NCBI GenBank assembly: GCA_018432565.1
Contig: JAHDSS010000260.1
Location: forward strand, 1-8,606
Length of the DNA: 8,606 nucleotides
From: Kiritimatiellia bacterium
GTDB taxonomy: Bacteria; Verrucomicrobiota; Kiritimatiellia; CAIQIC01; Lenti-01
Direction of reading: 5' to 3'
Shown here: positions 1 through 6,973 of the stretch, piece after piece
How the letters are laid out: every line of letters starts with the position of its first letter
Numbering within the stretch: the stretch's first letter is position 1
Notes under the pieces: model-generated
Databases searched by the model: none
The model's input: the letters and a program-made list of their open reading frames with translations, nothing else
What the model was told of the DNA's origin: nothing
Made by a program: the position numbers and the translations under genes

Positions 1-1
1 C

Positions 2-2035
2 ATTGCGCTGACGATTCCGTTTTCGCTGATTCTGTCGATCATCTTCCTGTGGACGATGGGCTGGACGATCAACATCATTTCGCTGTCGAGCCTGGCGATC
101 GCCATGGGGATGGTGGTGGACAATGCGGTGGTGGTGCTGGAGAACATCTCCTCCAAGGTGGAGAAAGGCACGGCGCCGCGCGAGGCGGCGATGTTCGGCA
201 GCGAAGAGGTGGGCACCGCCATCAGCGCCTCCACGCTGACGACCATCGTGGTGTTCGTGCCGCTGATTTTCCTGAAGGGCGAGGCGGGAATCATGTTCAA
301 GCAGCTCGGCGGGCTGCTGGTGGCCACGCTGACGGCGAGCCTGGTGTGCGCGCTGTGGCTGACGCCGATGCTGGGTTCGCGCCTGCTGCAGGCTCCGGCG
401 AAACGCAAGCCGCGCGGGAAGCTTCTGGAAGCCTTCCATGGCTGGAGCGAGGCGAAGTTCGAGGCGCTCGACGCGGGCTATTCGCGCCTGCTGGAGCGGG
501 CCTTGCGGCGGCGCTGGCTCGTGGTGGCGGGGGCGGTGGCCATTTTCGCCGCCAGTGCGGGACTGTTTGCGGGACTGGGGTCGGAGTATTCCCCGGAGGA
601 TGACAACGGCCGGTTGATGCTGCGCTACCAGACGCCGATCGGTACGCGGGTGGAGGAGACGGCGGCGCTGGGTCAGCGGATTCTCGATGTGACATTGGCG
701 GAGGCCGGAGAAGAAAACGTGCGGGTGTATGCCTGGCGCTGCGGACAGTCCGGCTGGGGGCAGGGCGGTACGCATGTCGGCCATGTCATGCTGCGCCTGG
801 TGCCGCAGACCCGGCGCACCCGCGGCATGAAGGAAATCGGCCGGGCCGTGGCCGATGTCGTTTCCCGGTGGCCGGAAGTGCAGAAATTCAACGTGGATAC
901 CTCCCAGATGGGCCCCGGCGGCGGCAGCAAGCCGATCGTGATTGACGTGCTGGGTTTCGACCTCGACATTCTTCAGCGGGTGGCCGAGCAGGTGCTGGCG
1001 GTGGTGAACACCACCGAGGGCGCGGTGGATGCCGAGATCGGCCGCGATCCGGGCCGGCCGGAGATCCGCGTGGAAATCGACCGCGTGAAGGCGGCGGCGC
1101 ATGGCCTGAACGTCTCGCAGGTGGCCAACAGCGTGCGGACGCTGTTCTACGGCACGACGGCCACGATGTACCGCGAGTCCGACGAGGATTACGACATCGT
1201 CCTGCGCCTGGACGAGCCCTACCGGCGGACGATCGAGGACATCGCCCAGGCGGAGATCGTGCTGCCGGGCGGCGGGCGGATCCGGCTGGACAGCGTGGCG
1301 TCCGTCGAGGAGCGCCTGGGGGCGCTGGAGATCGACCGCCGCAACCAGGAACGTGTGATCCAGGTGACCGCCGACGTGTTTGGCCGCAGCAGCGGCGAGG
1401 TGGTGCGCGACCTGCGCCGGCGGCTGGCCGAGGAAGTGCCCCTGCCGTCCGGCATCGGCATCCATTTCGGGGGTACGGCCGAGGATCAGGAGGAGTCCTT
1501 CCGGCAGATGACCCTGATGCTGGTGCTGGGCATTCTGCTGGTGTACATGGTGATGGCGTCGCAGTTCGAAAGCCTGCTTGATCCGTTTCTGATTCTGTTC
1601 TCCATTCCCTTCGCTTTCAGCGGAGTCGCGATCAGCCTGACGGTGCTGCGCCTGACGGTGAGCATCATGTCGTTCATCGGCATGATTCTGCTGGTCGGCG
1701 TGGTGGTCAACAACGCCATTGTGCTGATTGACTACATCAATCTGCTTCGAGCCCGGGGGCAGACGCTGTCCCGGGCGATTGTGAACGCCGGGCGCTCGCG
1801 CCTGCGGCCGGTGCTGATCACGACAATGACGACGTCGCTGGCGATGCTGCCGATGATCCTGAGCCGCGGCGAAGGGGCGGCGACGTGGAAGCCGATGGCG
1901 GCGACCATTGTCGGCGGGCTGACGTTTTCCATGCTGGTGACGCTGGTGCTGGTGCCCACGCTCTACAGTCTGGTGCATTCGCGCCGGGCGCGGAAACGGG
2001 AACAAGCCGCGGCCATGAAGGGAGTGCTGCCATGA
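2..2035 (+). CDS. RND-family multidrug efflux pump, inner-membrane subunit (5' end missing)
   Basis: This is the C-terminal 677 residues of a proton-driven RND pump. The frame is open from base 2, so the start lies upstream; full-length members run to about 1,030-1,050 residues, so roughly a third is missing. The fragment opens inside a membrane helix. It then carries the TM4 motif GMVVDNAVVVLENI, with the proton-relay Asp encoded at 119-121. AcrB has Asp-Asp here, while this protein has Asp-Asn. A second large periplasmic porter/docking region follows (about 560-1490), then the TM8-TM12 block with QFESLLDPFLILFSIPFAFSGV and LVGVVVNNAIVLIDYINLLRARG-type motifs (about 1500-1980). These motifs fit the HAE1 drug/hydrophobe type better than the metal-exporting CzcA type. 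The membrane-fusion partner and outer-membrane channel are not visible and may be encoded upstream. The stop overlaps the next start (ATGA). The family call is firm; the substrate is unknown. Confidence 0.93.
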   Translation: MALTIPFSLILSIIFLWTMGWTINIISLSSLAIAMGMVVDNAVVVLENISSKVEKGTAPREAAMFGSEEVGTAISASTLTTIVVFVPLIFLKGEAGIMFKQLGGLLVATLTASLVCALWLTPMLGSRLLQAPAKRKPRGKLLEAFHGWSEAKFEALDAGYSRLLERALRRRWLVVAGAVAIFAASAGLFAGLGSEYSPEDDNGRLMLRYQTPIGTRVEETAALGQRILDVTLAEAGEENVRVYAWRCGQSGWGQGGTHVGHVMLRLVPQTRRTRGMKEIGRAVADVVSRWPEVQKFNVDTSQMGPGGGSKPIVIDVLGFDLDILQRVAEQVLAVVNTTEGAVDAEIGRDPGRPEIRVEIDRVKAAAHGLNVSQVANSVRTLFYGTTATMYRESDEDYDIVLRLDEPYRRTIEDIAQAEIVLPGGGRIRLDSVASVEERLGALEIDRRNQERVIQVTADVFGRSSGEVVRDLRRRLAEEVPLPSGIGIHFGGTAEDQEESFRQMTLMLVLGILLVYMVMASQFESLLDPFLILFSIPFAFSGVAISLTVLRLTVSIMSFIGMILLVGVVVNNAIVLIDYINLLRARGQTLSRAIVNAGRSRLRPVLITTMTTSLAMLPMILSRGEGAATWKPMAATIVGGLTFSMLVTLVLVPTLYSLVHSRRARKREQAAAMKGVLP

Positions 2036-2328
2036 AAGCCGTGTGGATCCTGCATGACATCGTGCTGACCGACGAAATCCAGGGCCTTCTGGACGAGATG
2101 GGCATCGTGGGGCTGTCGCGCTGGAAACGGATGACCGGGCGCGGGCCCGGAAGCGGCACGCGGATGGACACCCATGTCTGGCCCGGAGCGAATTCCGGCA
2201 CGCTGGCCGTGGTGGACGACGACGTGGCGGCGCGGCTGATGGGGCGGCTGCAGATGATTCGCGACGAGGTCGGCGCCCGGTCCGGCGTGTGGGCGTTCAC
2301 CACGCCCGTGCTGGACACGCTGACATGA
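2032..2328 (+). CDS. PII-like small protein linked to an RND pump
   Basis: This 98-residue protein starts at the ATG that overlaps the pump's stop. A good Shine-Dalgarno (AGGGAG, 2019-2024) sits 7 bases upstream, which decides the start. Size and layout resemble PII/GlnB-like ferredoxin-fold signalling proteins: an N-terminal beta strand (VWILHDI, residues 4-10), a helix (DEIQGLLDEMG), and a Gly-rich T-loop-like segment (GRGPGSGTRMDTHVWPG, 36-52). A strand running into a helix (LAVVDDDVAARLMGRLQ, 58-74) and a final strand (GVWAFTTPVLD) complete it. A PII subgroup encoded next to RND efflux genes is known, and this fits it. It lacks the classical uridylylated Tyr loop and the RIRTGE-type C-terminus of GlnB. 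A role sensing a ligand and tuning the pump is inference. The fold assignment is moderate because it rests on pattern and context. Confidence 0.72.
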   Translation: MKAVWILHDIVLTDEIQGLLDEMGIVGLSRWKRMTGRGPGSGTRMDTHVWPGANSGTLAVVDDDVAARLMGRLQMIRDEVGARSGVWAFTTPVLDTLT

Positions 2329-3059
2329 CGCAGCGGCGGAGGCCGGCAACGGCGCGGGCGGTCTTGCGGGAACTGAGACGGCTCCGCGATCCCGCCCAGG
2401 CGGTGATTCTGCAGCGGTTTTTCAAAACCGGCCCGGGCGAGTACGGGGAGGGGGATGTGTTCTGGGGCCTGAAGGTTCCGCAGATTCGCGCCGTTCTCGC
2501 GCGGTTTCCCAATGTCCCTCTGCCTGTGGCCGGGGATCTGCTCGATTCCCCGGTCCACGAGGCGCGGTTTTTCGCCGTGATCGCCCTGGTGCGGGGGTAC
2601 GCCCTTGGCGGCGCCGCCGAACGGAAGGCGATTTTCAACCTGTACCTGGCAAGGGCCGAGCGGGTGAACAACTGGGATCTGGTGGATGCCAGCGCTCCGG
2701 GGATCGTCGGCCGGCACCTGCCGCCGGGCGGGGGCCGGCGCGTTCTGGCGCGCCTGGCGGCGTCCGGCTGCCTGTGGCGGCGGCGCATCGCCATGGTGGC
2801 CACGCTGGAACACATCCGTCAGGGCGAACTGAGCAACACCTTCCGGCTGGCCGAACGGATTCCGGCCGATCCGGAGGATCTGATGCACAAAGCCGCCGGC
2901 TGGATGCTGCGGGAGGCCGGCAAGCGGGATGCCGCGGCGCTGGAGGCCTTTCTGGAGCGGCAGGCCGGACGAATGCCGCGCACCATGCTGCGTTATGCCA
3001 TCGAGCGCCTGCCCCCGGCGCGCCGCCGCGCCTGGCTGGCGGTTCCGCGGCAGACGTGA
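2325..3059 (+). CDS. AlkD-type DNA alkylation repair enzyme (HEAT-like-repeat DNA glycosylase)
   Basis: This 244-residue protein belongs to the AlkD/AlkC superfamily of helical HEAT-like-repeat glycosylases, which remove alkylated purines such as 3- and 7-methyl adducts from DNA. Family landmarks are FWGLKVPQIR (46-55), NNWDLVDASAPGIVG (115-129), LWRRRIAMVAT (150-160), HKAAGWMLREAGKRD (188-202) and MPRTMLRYAIERLP (217-230). Trp117, Asp121 and Trp193 occupy the places of the substrate-contacting and catalytic Trp109, Asp113 and Trp187 of Bacillus cereus AlkD; the WxxxD spacing is identical. The ATG overlaps the upstream stop (ATGA) and has no evident Shine-Dalgarno, so translational coupling is likely. 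An upstream in-frame start would run deep into the PII-like gene and is not credible. Arg is abundant, as expected for a DNA-binding protein. Its presence behind an efflux pump is unusual. Confidence 0.9.
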   Translation: MTQRRRPATARAVLRELRRLRDPAQAVILQRFFKTGPGEYGEGDVFWGLKVPQIRAVLARFPNVPLPVAGDLLDSPVHEARFFAVIALVRGYALGGAAERKAIFNLYLARAERVNNWDLVDASAPGIVGRHLPPGGGRRVLARLAASGCLWRRRIAMVATLEHIRQGELSNTFRLAERIPADPEDLMHKAAGWMLREAGKRDAAALEAFLERQAGRMPRTMLRYAIERLPPARRRAWLAVPRQT

Positions 3060-3064
3060 CCTCC

Positions 3065-3084
3065 GGTCCGGCCCGGTCCGGCCC
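3065..3084 (+). repeat. Two tandem copies of GGTCCGGCCC
   Basis: Bases 3065-3074 and 3075-3084 are identical 10-mers, just after the AlkD-type gene's stop. No U-tract or clear hairpin accompanies them, so I do not call a terminator. It is probably a local duplication in a GC-rich spacer. Confidence 0.5.
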
Positions 3085-3110
3085 AACCCGCTCCGGAATC
3101 TGCATTTTCC

Positions 3111-3139
3111 TTTACAGACGCCGATGCCGGTTGTAAAAC
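3111..3139 (+). promoter_or_regulatory. Candidate sigma70-type promoter for the zinc-ribbon/EIIA gene
   Basis: TTTACA (3111-3116, 5 of 6 to the -35 consensus) and TAAAAC (3134-3139, 4 of 6 to the -10 consensus) are separated by exactly 17 bases, in an AT-richer patch of the spacer. Transcription would begin near 3146 and leave a leader of about 37 bases before the gene. This is consensus matching only. Confidence 0.45.
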
Positions 3140-3182
3140 CCCTGCGAACAACAAATCGCCCCGCCACGTACACAGGATGTCC

Positions 3183-4019
3183 ATGCAACCCATCATCAAT
3201 CATCTCGTCCAGCTTCAGGAACTCATTATCGCCCGTGCCCAGCAGGAGGCCGGTATGCCGGGGGCCCAATTCGCCCAGCTCGACGAATCCATTCACGCGC
3301 TGACCCAGGAACTGCCGCGGGATATCCACCAGCAGTTCACCCGGTTGCTTCAGAAAAGTCCGCTGGCCATCGTGCCCGTTGTCAACGGCGTCTGCACCGC
3401 CTGCGGCATGACCCTGCCGGTTTCGCTGGTGCACCAGGTGCACGCCGCCGAGCAGATCTACCAGTGCCCGTCCTGCGCCCGCCTGCTGTTTCACCGCGCC
3501 TCCGGCGCCCGCAACACCCGCAAGTCCCCCCGCCGCAGCGATCCGCCCAAGGTCGGCATTGAACGCTTTTCCGCCGAATCGCTCATGATCCCCGCGCTCA
3601 AGGGCACCGACCGCGATGCGGTGCTGGCGGAACTCTGCCAGAAACTCGACGACGAGGGATTTGTGGACGACGCCGGCAAGCTGCTGGAGGCGGCGGAGCA
3701 GCGCGAAGCCATCATCTCCACGGCCGTGGAAAACGGCCTGGCCTTTCCCCACGTGCGCTGCGTGGAAGGCGGCGCGCTGACGTTTGCGCTGGGCATCGCC
3801 CCCAAGGGCATCAAGTTCGATCCCGCCGGCAAGGCCAATACCCGCATCATTTTCTTCATGGTGATCCCCACCGCCGCCAGCGCCTTCTATCTCAAGCTGC
3901 TGTCCGGCCTGTCCCAGGTTTTCCAGAAGGCCGAAAACCGCGAGAAGCTTCTGGAAGCCGAAACCTCCGAGAAGATGTGGAAGGCCCTGGTCAAGGCCAC
4001 CCGCCTGGCGATCTCCTGA
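3183..4019 (+). CDS. C4 zinc-ribbon protein fused to a PTS EIIA (fructose/PtsN-type) domain
   Basis: This protein has 278 residues from ATG 3183, which has AGGA 5 bases upstream. The in-frame ATG at 3177 would add two residues but has AGG directly abutting it, so 3183 is preferred. The N-terminal ~60 residues are helical and Gln-rich, a short coiled-coil candidate. A C4 zinc ribbon of the zf-RING_7 style follows: CTACGMTLP and CPSCARLLF, with Cys71, Cys74, Cys95 and Cys98. After a basic linker (about 105-125) comes a PTS EIIA type-2 domain (about 128-278), with REAIISTAVENGLAFPHVR containing His190, the expected phosphorylation site. There is no EIIB, EIIC or HPr gene nearby. A regulatory role like PtsN of the nitrogen PTS is therefore more likely than sugar transport; that is inference. 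Domain calls are firm, the cellular role is not. Confidence 0.86.
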   Translation: MQPIINHLVQLQELIIARAQQEAGMPGAQFAQLDESIHALTQELPRDIHQQFTRLLQKSPLAIVPVVNGVCTACGMTLPVSLVHQVHAAEQIYQCPSCARLLFHRASGARNTRKSPRRSDPPKVGIERFSAESLMIPALKGTDRDAVLAELCQKLDDEGFVDDAGKLLEAAEQREAIISTAVENGLAFPHVRCVEGGALTFALGIAPKGIKFDPAGKANTRIIFFMVIPTAASAFYLKLLSGLSQVFQKAENREKLLEAETSEKMWKALVKATRLAIS

Positions 4020-4161
4020 CCGTCTGGTCTGCCCTGAAGGCCAACGAAGGCGGCCGGGTCGTATCTGAGGTGGACCGGTTTCATCCCGCCCCCCGCCGCG
4101 CCGGGCCTGTGCGCAAGTTGGATTTGACACGCGACGCATCCTGAGGCCACCCTGTTCCGCT
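4020..4161. other. Spacer between the EIIA fusion and shikimate kinase
   Basis: This 142-base GC-rich spacer contains no ORF I credit and no hairpin with a T-tract. It has an exact TTGACA at 4124-4129 but no acceptable -10 at 16-18 bases. I cannot say whether shikimate kinase has its own promoter or is read through from upstream. Confidence 0.4.
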
Positions 4162-4683
4162 ATGGACGGGTGCTGCAATCTGGTGCTGGCGGGTTTCATG
4201 GGCACGGGGAAGAGCGTGATCGGCCGGCGCGTGGCCGCCATGGCCCGCCGTCCGTTTCTCGACATGGATGCCGAGATCGAAACGCGTGCTGGCAAGCGCA
4301 TCTCCCGGATTTTCGCCGAGGACGGAGAAGCGGCGTTCCGGGATCTGGAATCGGCGCTGGCCGCGGAGTGGGGGCAGGCGCGCATGGGCGCGGTGATCGC
4401 CTGCGGGGGCGGGGTGGTGCTGAGGGAGGAAAACCTGACGGCGCTGGGGGCGAACGGGGTGCTGGTGTGTCTGACCGCCCGGCCGGAGGTGATTCTCGAA
4501 CGCACGGGCCGGTCGCGCAAGCGCCCGCTGTTGGAGACGAAAGATCGCGAACAGAAAATCCGCGAGCTGCTGGCGGCGCGCGCGCCGCTGTACGCCCGGA
4601 TTCCCAACCAGATCGATACCTCCGACCTGGATCCCCACACCCTCGCCCTGCGCCTGACGCAGCTCTGGAACGGCCAAATGTAA
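4162..4683 (+). CDS. aroK: Shikimate kinase
   Basis: This cytoplasmic enzyme phosphorylates shikimate with ATP to shikimate 3-phosphate, the fifth step of the chorismate pathway to aromatic amino acids. Its 173 residues are the normal family length. The P-loop GFMGTGKS is at residues 11-18. FLDMDAEIE (32-40) supplies Asp34/Asp36 for Mg2+ and shikimate binding. FRDLE (59-63) supplies the substrate Arg60, GGG (82-84) is the shikimate-binding glycine run, RPLL (121-124) is the lid Arg, and the RAPLY motif (140-144) supplies the C-terminal Arg. ATG 4162 is the only start that keeps the strand before the P-loop; TGAGG lies about 15 bases upstream, too far to be a convincing ribosome site. The gene stands apart from other aro genes in this window and is closed by a strong terminator. 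Confidence 0.95.
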   Translation: MDGCCNLVLAGFMGTGKSVIGRRVAAMARRPFLDMDAEIETRAGKRISRIFAEDGEAAFRDLESALAAEWGQARMGAVIACGGGVVLREENLTALGANGVLVCLTARPEVILERTGRSRKRPLLETKDREQKIRELLAARAPLYARIPNQIDTSDLDPHTLALRLTQLWNGQM

Positions 4684-4687
4684 AATG

Positions 4688-4731
4688 TATAGACTTCACC
4701 CTTGCCTTAGGAGGGTGAAGTCTATATTTTT
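4688..4731 (+). terminator. Intrinsic terminator after shikimate kinase
   Basis: A perfect 15-bp inverted repeat (4688-4702 with 4712-4726) has a 9-base loop and is followed by five T's (4727-4731). It begins 5 bases after the TAA. Weak outer pairing AAATGT (4683-4688) with ACATTT (4733-4738) is also possible. The lower stem is AT-rich, unlike its surroundings. It separates shikimate kinase from the transporter genes. Confidence 0.88.
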
Positions 4732-4753
4732 AACATTTGAAGGGGGATTCCTG

Positions 4754-4782
4754 TTGGGGTGGAAATCCGGTTGAGGCATACT
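4754..4782 (+). promoter_or_regulatory. Weak candidate promoter for the permease pair
   Basis: TTGGGG (4754-4759) and CATACT (4777-4782) lie 17 bases apart, but matches to consensus are only 3 and 4 of 6. A start near 4789 would make the mRNA nearly leaderless at ATG 4791. A promoter is expected here because a terminator precedes it, but this particular call is weak. Confidence 0.25.
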
Positions 4783-4790
4783 CTCCATCC

Positions 4791-6059
4791 ATGTGGCGTT
4801 ATGTGCTCAAACGGTTGGCGCAGGCGGTCCCGACAGTGGTCGGGGTCGTGCTGATTACCTTTGTGCTGTTCAACGTGGTGGGCGGCAGTCCCGCGGCGAT
4901 GGTGCTGGGGCAGAACGCCGGCGCCCGCTCCCTGGAGGAGTTCGATGCCGCGCGGGGCTACAATAAACCGCTGTTCTTCGGCCGCTGGACCGCCACGCGC
5001 GCCCTGGAGGCGGTGGATTTTTCCGACGCGCCCCCGAGCGTCCGGGCGCAGTGGGGCGCCGGCGAGTCCGGGCCGCTGCGTCTCGCCGATGGCGAAGCTC
5101 TCCGCATTCCGTTTGCCTTTCCCCTGCCGGAAGGGGAAACCTGGCGGCTGACCATCGAGGGCCGCGGAACGGGTTTTCCACGCCATGGAAACAAATCCGG
5201 CCGGTTTTCCACGGTATGGAAAAAAGTTTTCCACGGTGTGGAAAATCCGGAATTCCGGGCGGAGGGCGGGGCGGTCGAGATCGAGCGGGTGCGGCTGGCG
5301 CGGGGAACGCGGCATGTGCTGGACAGCCAGCTGGTTCATTACGCGGGCCGCCTGCTGCGCCTGGATTTCGGCACGAGCACGAGCCTGAACCAGCCGGTGG
5401 GGAATCTGCTCCGGGCGGGGATCGGCCCGAGCCTGGCGCTGACGGTGCCGATCCTGATCGTGGAACTCGCGGTCAGCCTGGCGCTGGCGCTGCTGTGCGC
5501 GTATCGCCGCGGGTCGTGGCTGGATCGCGGCCTGGTGGCGGTGTGCGTGGCGCTGATGAGCGTGAACTATCTGGTGTGGATTGTCATCGGCCAGTTTGTG
5601 TTCGCCTATAAACTGGGGTGGTTCCCGGTGTGGGGCTTCGAGTCGTGGCGCCACCTGCTGCTGCCGGCGGGAATCGGCGTGGCCACCGGCCTGGGCGTCA
5701 ATGTGCGCTTTTACCGGACGGTCCTGCTGGAGGAGATGCACCACGACTACGTGAAGACGGCGTTCGCCAAGGGGCTGGGGCCGGGGCGCGTGCTGTTCAA
5801 GCACGTGTTGAAGAACGCCCTGGGCCCGGTGATCACCAACGTGGCGCTGGCGCTGCCGTTTCTCTATACGGGCAGCGTGCTGCTGGAAAGCTTTTTCGGC
5901 ATTCCGGGGCTGGGCTATCTCAGCTTGAACGCGATCCATTCCTCGGATGTGGACGTGGTGCGCGCCGTGGTGCTGGTGGGGGCCCTGCTGTTCACGGCGG
6001 CGAACATCCTGGCGGATGTCGCGCTGGCCTGGGTGGACCCGAGGGTCCAGCTGTCATGA
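4791..6059 (+). CDS. ABC peptide importer permease, OppB/DppB/YejB-type, with long extracytoplasmic loop
   Basis: This inner-membrane protein has 422 residues. The ATG start gives the canonical MWRYVLKRLAQAVPTVVGVV beginning, with TM1 at about 10-29; an in-frame TTG at 4737 would add 18 untypical residues. After the loop come DFGTSTSLNQPVGNLL (192-207), TM helices at about 214-237, 248-275, 288-305, 345-366 and 390-412, and the EAA loop EEMHHDYVKTAFAKGLGPG (314-332) that contacts the ATPase. The family signature FFGIPGLGYL is at 368-377. OppB-type proteins are usually 300-360 residues; the excess lies between TM1 and TM2 (about 31-212). Residues 128-153 of that loop are encoded by three DNA palindromes. 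The stop overlaps the second permease start (ATGA). Peptide-type substrate is expected from the family; the actual ligand is unknown. Confidence 0.92.
   Translation: MWRYVLKRLAQAVPTVVGVVLITFVLFNVVGGSPAAMVLGQNAGARSLEEFDAARGYNKPLFFGRWTATRALEAVDFSDAPPSVRAQWGAGESGPLRLADGEALRIPFAFPLPEGETWRLTIEGRGTGFPRHGNKSGRFSTVWKKVFHGVENPEFRAEGGAVEIERVRLARGTRHVLDSQLVHYAGRLLRLDFGTSTSLNQPVGNLLRAGIGPSLALTVPILIVELAVSLALALLCAYRRGSWLDRGLVAVCVALMSVNYLVWIVIGQFVFAYKLGWFPVWGFESWRHLLLPAGIGVATGLGVNVRFYRTVLLEEMHHDYVKTAFAKGLGPGRVLFKHVLKNALGPVITNVALALPFLYTGSVLLESFFGIPGLGYLSLNAIHSSDVDVVRAVVLVGALLFTAANILADVALAWVDPRVQLS
5174..5245. repeat. Three clustered palindromes TTTTCCA-N5-TGGAAAA inside a coding region
   Basis: Copies lie at 5174-5191 (centre CGCCA, last A replaced by C), 5205-5223 (CGGTA) and 5227-5245 (CGGTG). 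Arms are otherwise perfect 7-bp inverted repeats. AAATCCGG follows copies 1 and 3, and the spacers contain further palindromes, CCGGCCGG (5197-5204) and CCGGAATTCCGG (5247-5258). Any left arm can pair with any right arm. The copies begin in codon phases 3, 1 and 2 and translate differently (FPRHGN, FSTVWKK, VFHGVEN). Conservation is thus at DNA level, not protein level. The pattern recalls in-frame palindromic elements of Rickettsia genes, but no relation is claimed. Confidence 0.85.
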
Positions 6060-6970
6060 CCGGCCACGCGGTCATCCGGGAAGAGGCGCCGGGGGGCGTT
6101 TCGTTTTTCCGCGAGGCGCTGCGCCGGGTGTGGGCCGGGGGGGTGTCCCGCGGATGCCTGGCGGTGCTGGCCGTGTTTGCGCTGGCGGCGCTGTGGGGCG
6201 AAGCGGCGAATGCGTGGTATGCGTGGCGGGATGTGACGCCGCCGTGGCAGGCGCAGGAGCTGGCGGCCCGCTACCTGGCGCCGGGCGCGGAGCACTGGCT
6301 GGGCACGGACGGGCTCGGGCGCGACGTGTTCCTGCGCCTGGTGCAGGGCGCGCGCATCGCGTTCCTGACGGGCGTGGTGTCCTCGCTGATCGCCATTCCC
6401 ATCGGGGTTCTGCTGGGATGCCTCGGCGGCTATTTCGGCGGGAAGACGGACGATGTCGTGGTGTGGCTTTCGACCACCTTTGCCGCCATTCCGGGACTGC
6501 TGTTCGTGCTGGCCATCGCCATGGTGGTGGGCAAGGGGCTGCTGGGGGTGTTCCTGGCGATCGGCCTGACGACGTGGGTGGGGGTGTGCCGGCTGATTCG
6601 CGCGGAGGTGATCCAGCAGAAGAGCCGGGGGTATGTCCGCGCGGCGCGGGCCCTGGGCTTCTCGCACGGGCGGATTCTGTTCCGCCACATCCTGCCCAAC
6701 GTGATCCATGTGGCGCTGGTGAGCTTTACCCTGCGGTTTCCGGCCGCCATCGGCACGGAGGTCTTTTTGAGCTTTCTGGGCATCGGGGCCCAGGGGGAAC
6801 CGAGCTGGGGCACGATGATTTCGTCGGCGCGCCTGCGCCTCTGGCAGGGCATGTGGTGGGAGCTGGCGGCCGTGACCGTCTCCATCTTCGCCGTGGTGCT
6901 GGCGTTCAACCTGCTGGGCGACGCCCTGCGCGACGCGCTGGACCCCCGCCTGCGAACCGTCCAGGAATGA
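6056..6970 (+). CDS. ABC peptide importer permease, OppC/DppC/YejE-type
   Basis: This inner-membrane partner of the preceding permease has 304 residues, the usual length. The ATG overlaps the upstream stop (ATGA), with GAGGG (6041-6045) 10 bases before it. TM1 is at about 33-52. The family signature HWLGTDGLGRDVFLRLVQGA lies at 80-99, followed by helices at about 102-125, 137-158, 160-180 and 218-240, the EAA loop SRGYVRAARALGFSHGRILF (190-209), VFLSFLGIGAQGEPSWGTMI (236-255), and a last helix at about 268-290 ending in the typical LGDALRDALDPRLR. Together the two subunits would form the membrane channel. The ATPase genes and solute-binding protein that such importers need are absent from both sides, so they must be encoded elsewhere. 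Confidence 0.94.
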   Translation: MTGHAVIREEAPGGVSFFREALRRVWAGGVSRGCLAVLAVFALAALWGEAANAWYAWRDVTPPWQAQELAARYLAPGAEHWLGTDGLGRDVFLRLVQGARIAFLTGVVSSLIAIPIGVLLGCLGGYFGGKTDDVVVWLSTTFAAIPGLLFVLAIAMVVGKGLLGVFLAIGLTTWVGVCRLIRAEVIQQKSRGYVRAARALGFSHGRILFRHILPNVIHVALVSFTLRFPAAIGTEVFLSFLGIGAQGEPSWGTMISSARLRLWQGMWWELAAVTVSIFAVVLAFNLLGDALRDALDPRLRTVQE

Positions 6971-6973
6971 TTC

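Noticed and set aside
49..603. 184-residue + strand frame at the left edge
   Set aside because: It is an out-of-frame shadow of the RND pump gene, with Gly/Ala/Arg-rich low-complexity translation.
3718..3733. CCACGGCCGTGG followed by AAAA, resembling the permease palindromes
   Set aside because: The left flank is TCTCCA rather than TTTTCCA and the centre is 6 bases. It encodes STAVENG, part of the expected EIIA active-site region, so protein constraint explains it.
4124..4129. Exact TTGACA upstream of shikimate kinase
   Set aside because: No -10-like hexamer occurs at 16-18 bases (sequence there is GCCACC/CCACCC), so I do not call a promoter.
1818..4640. 940-residue open frame on the - strand
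   Set aside because: It runs antisense across four well-supported + strand genes, is rich in Arg/Pro/Ala/Gly with no recognisable motif, and is explained by GC-rich codon bias leaving the opposite strand open.
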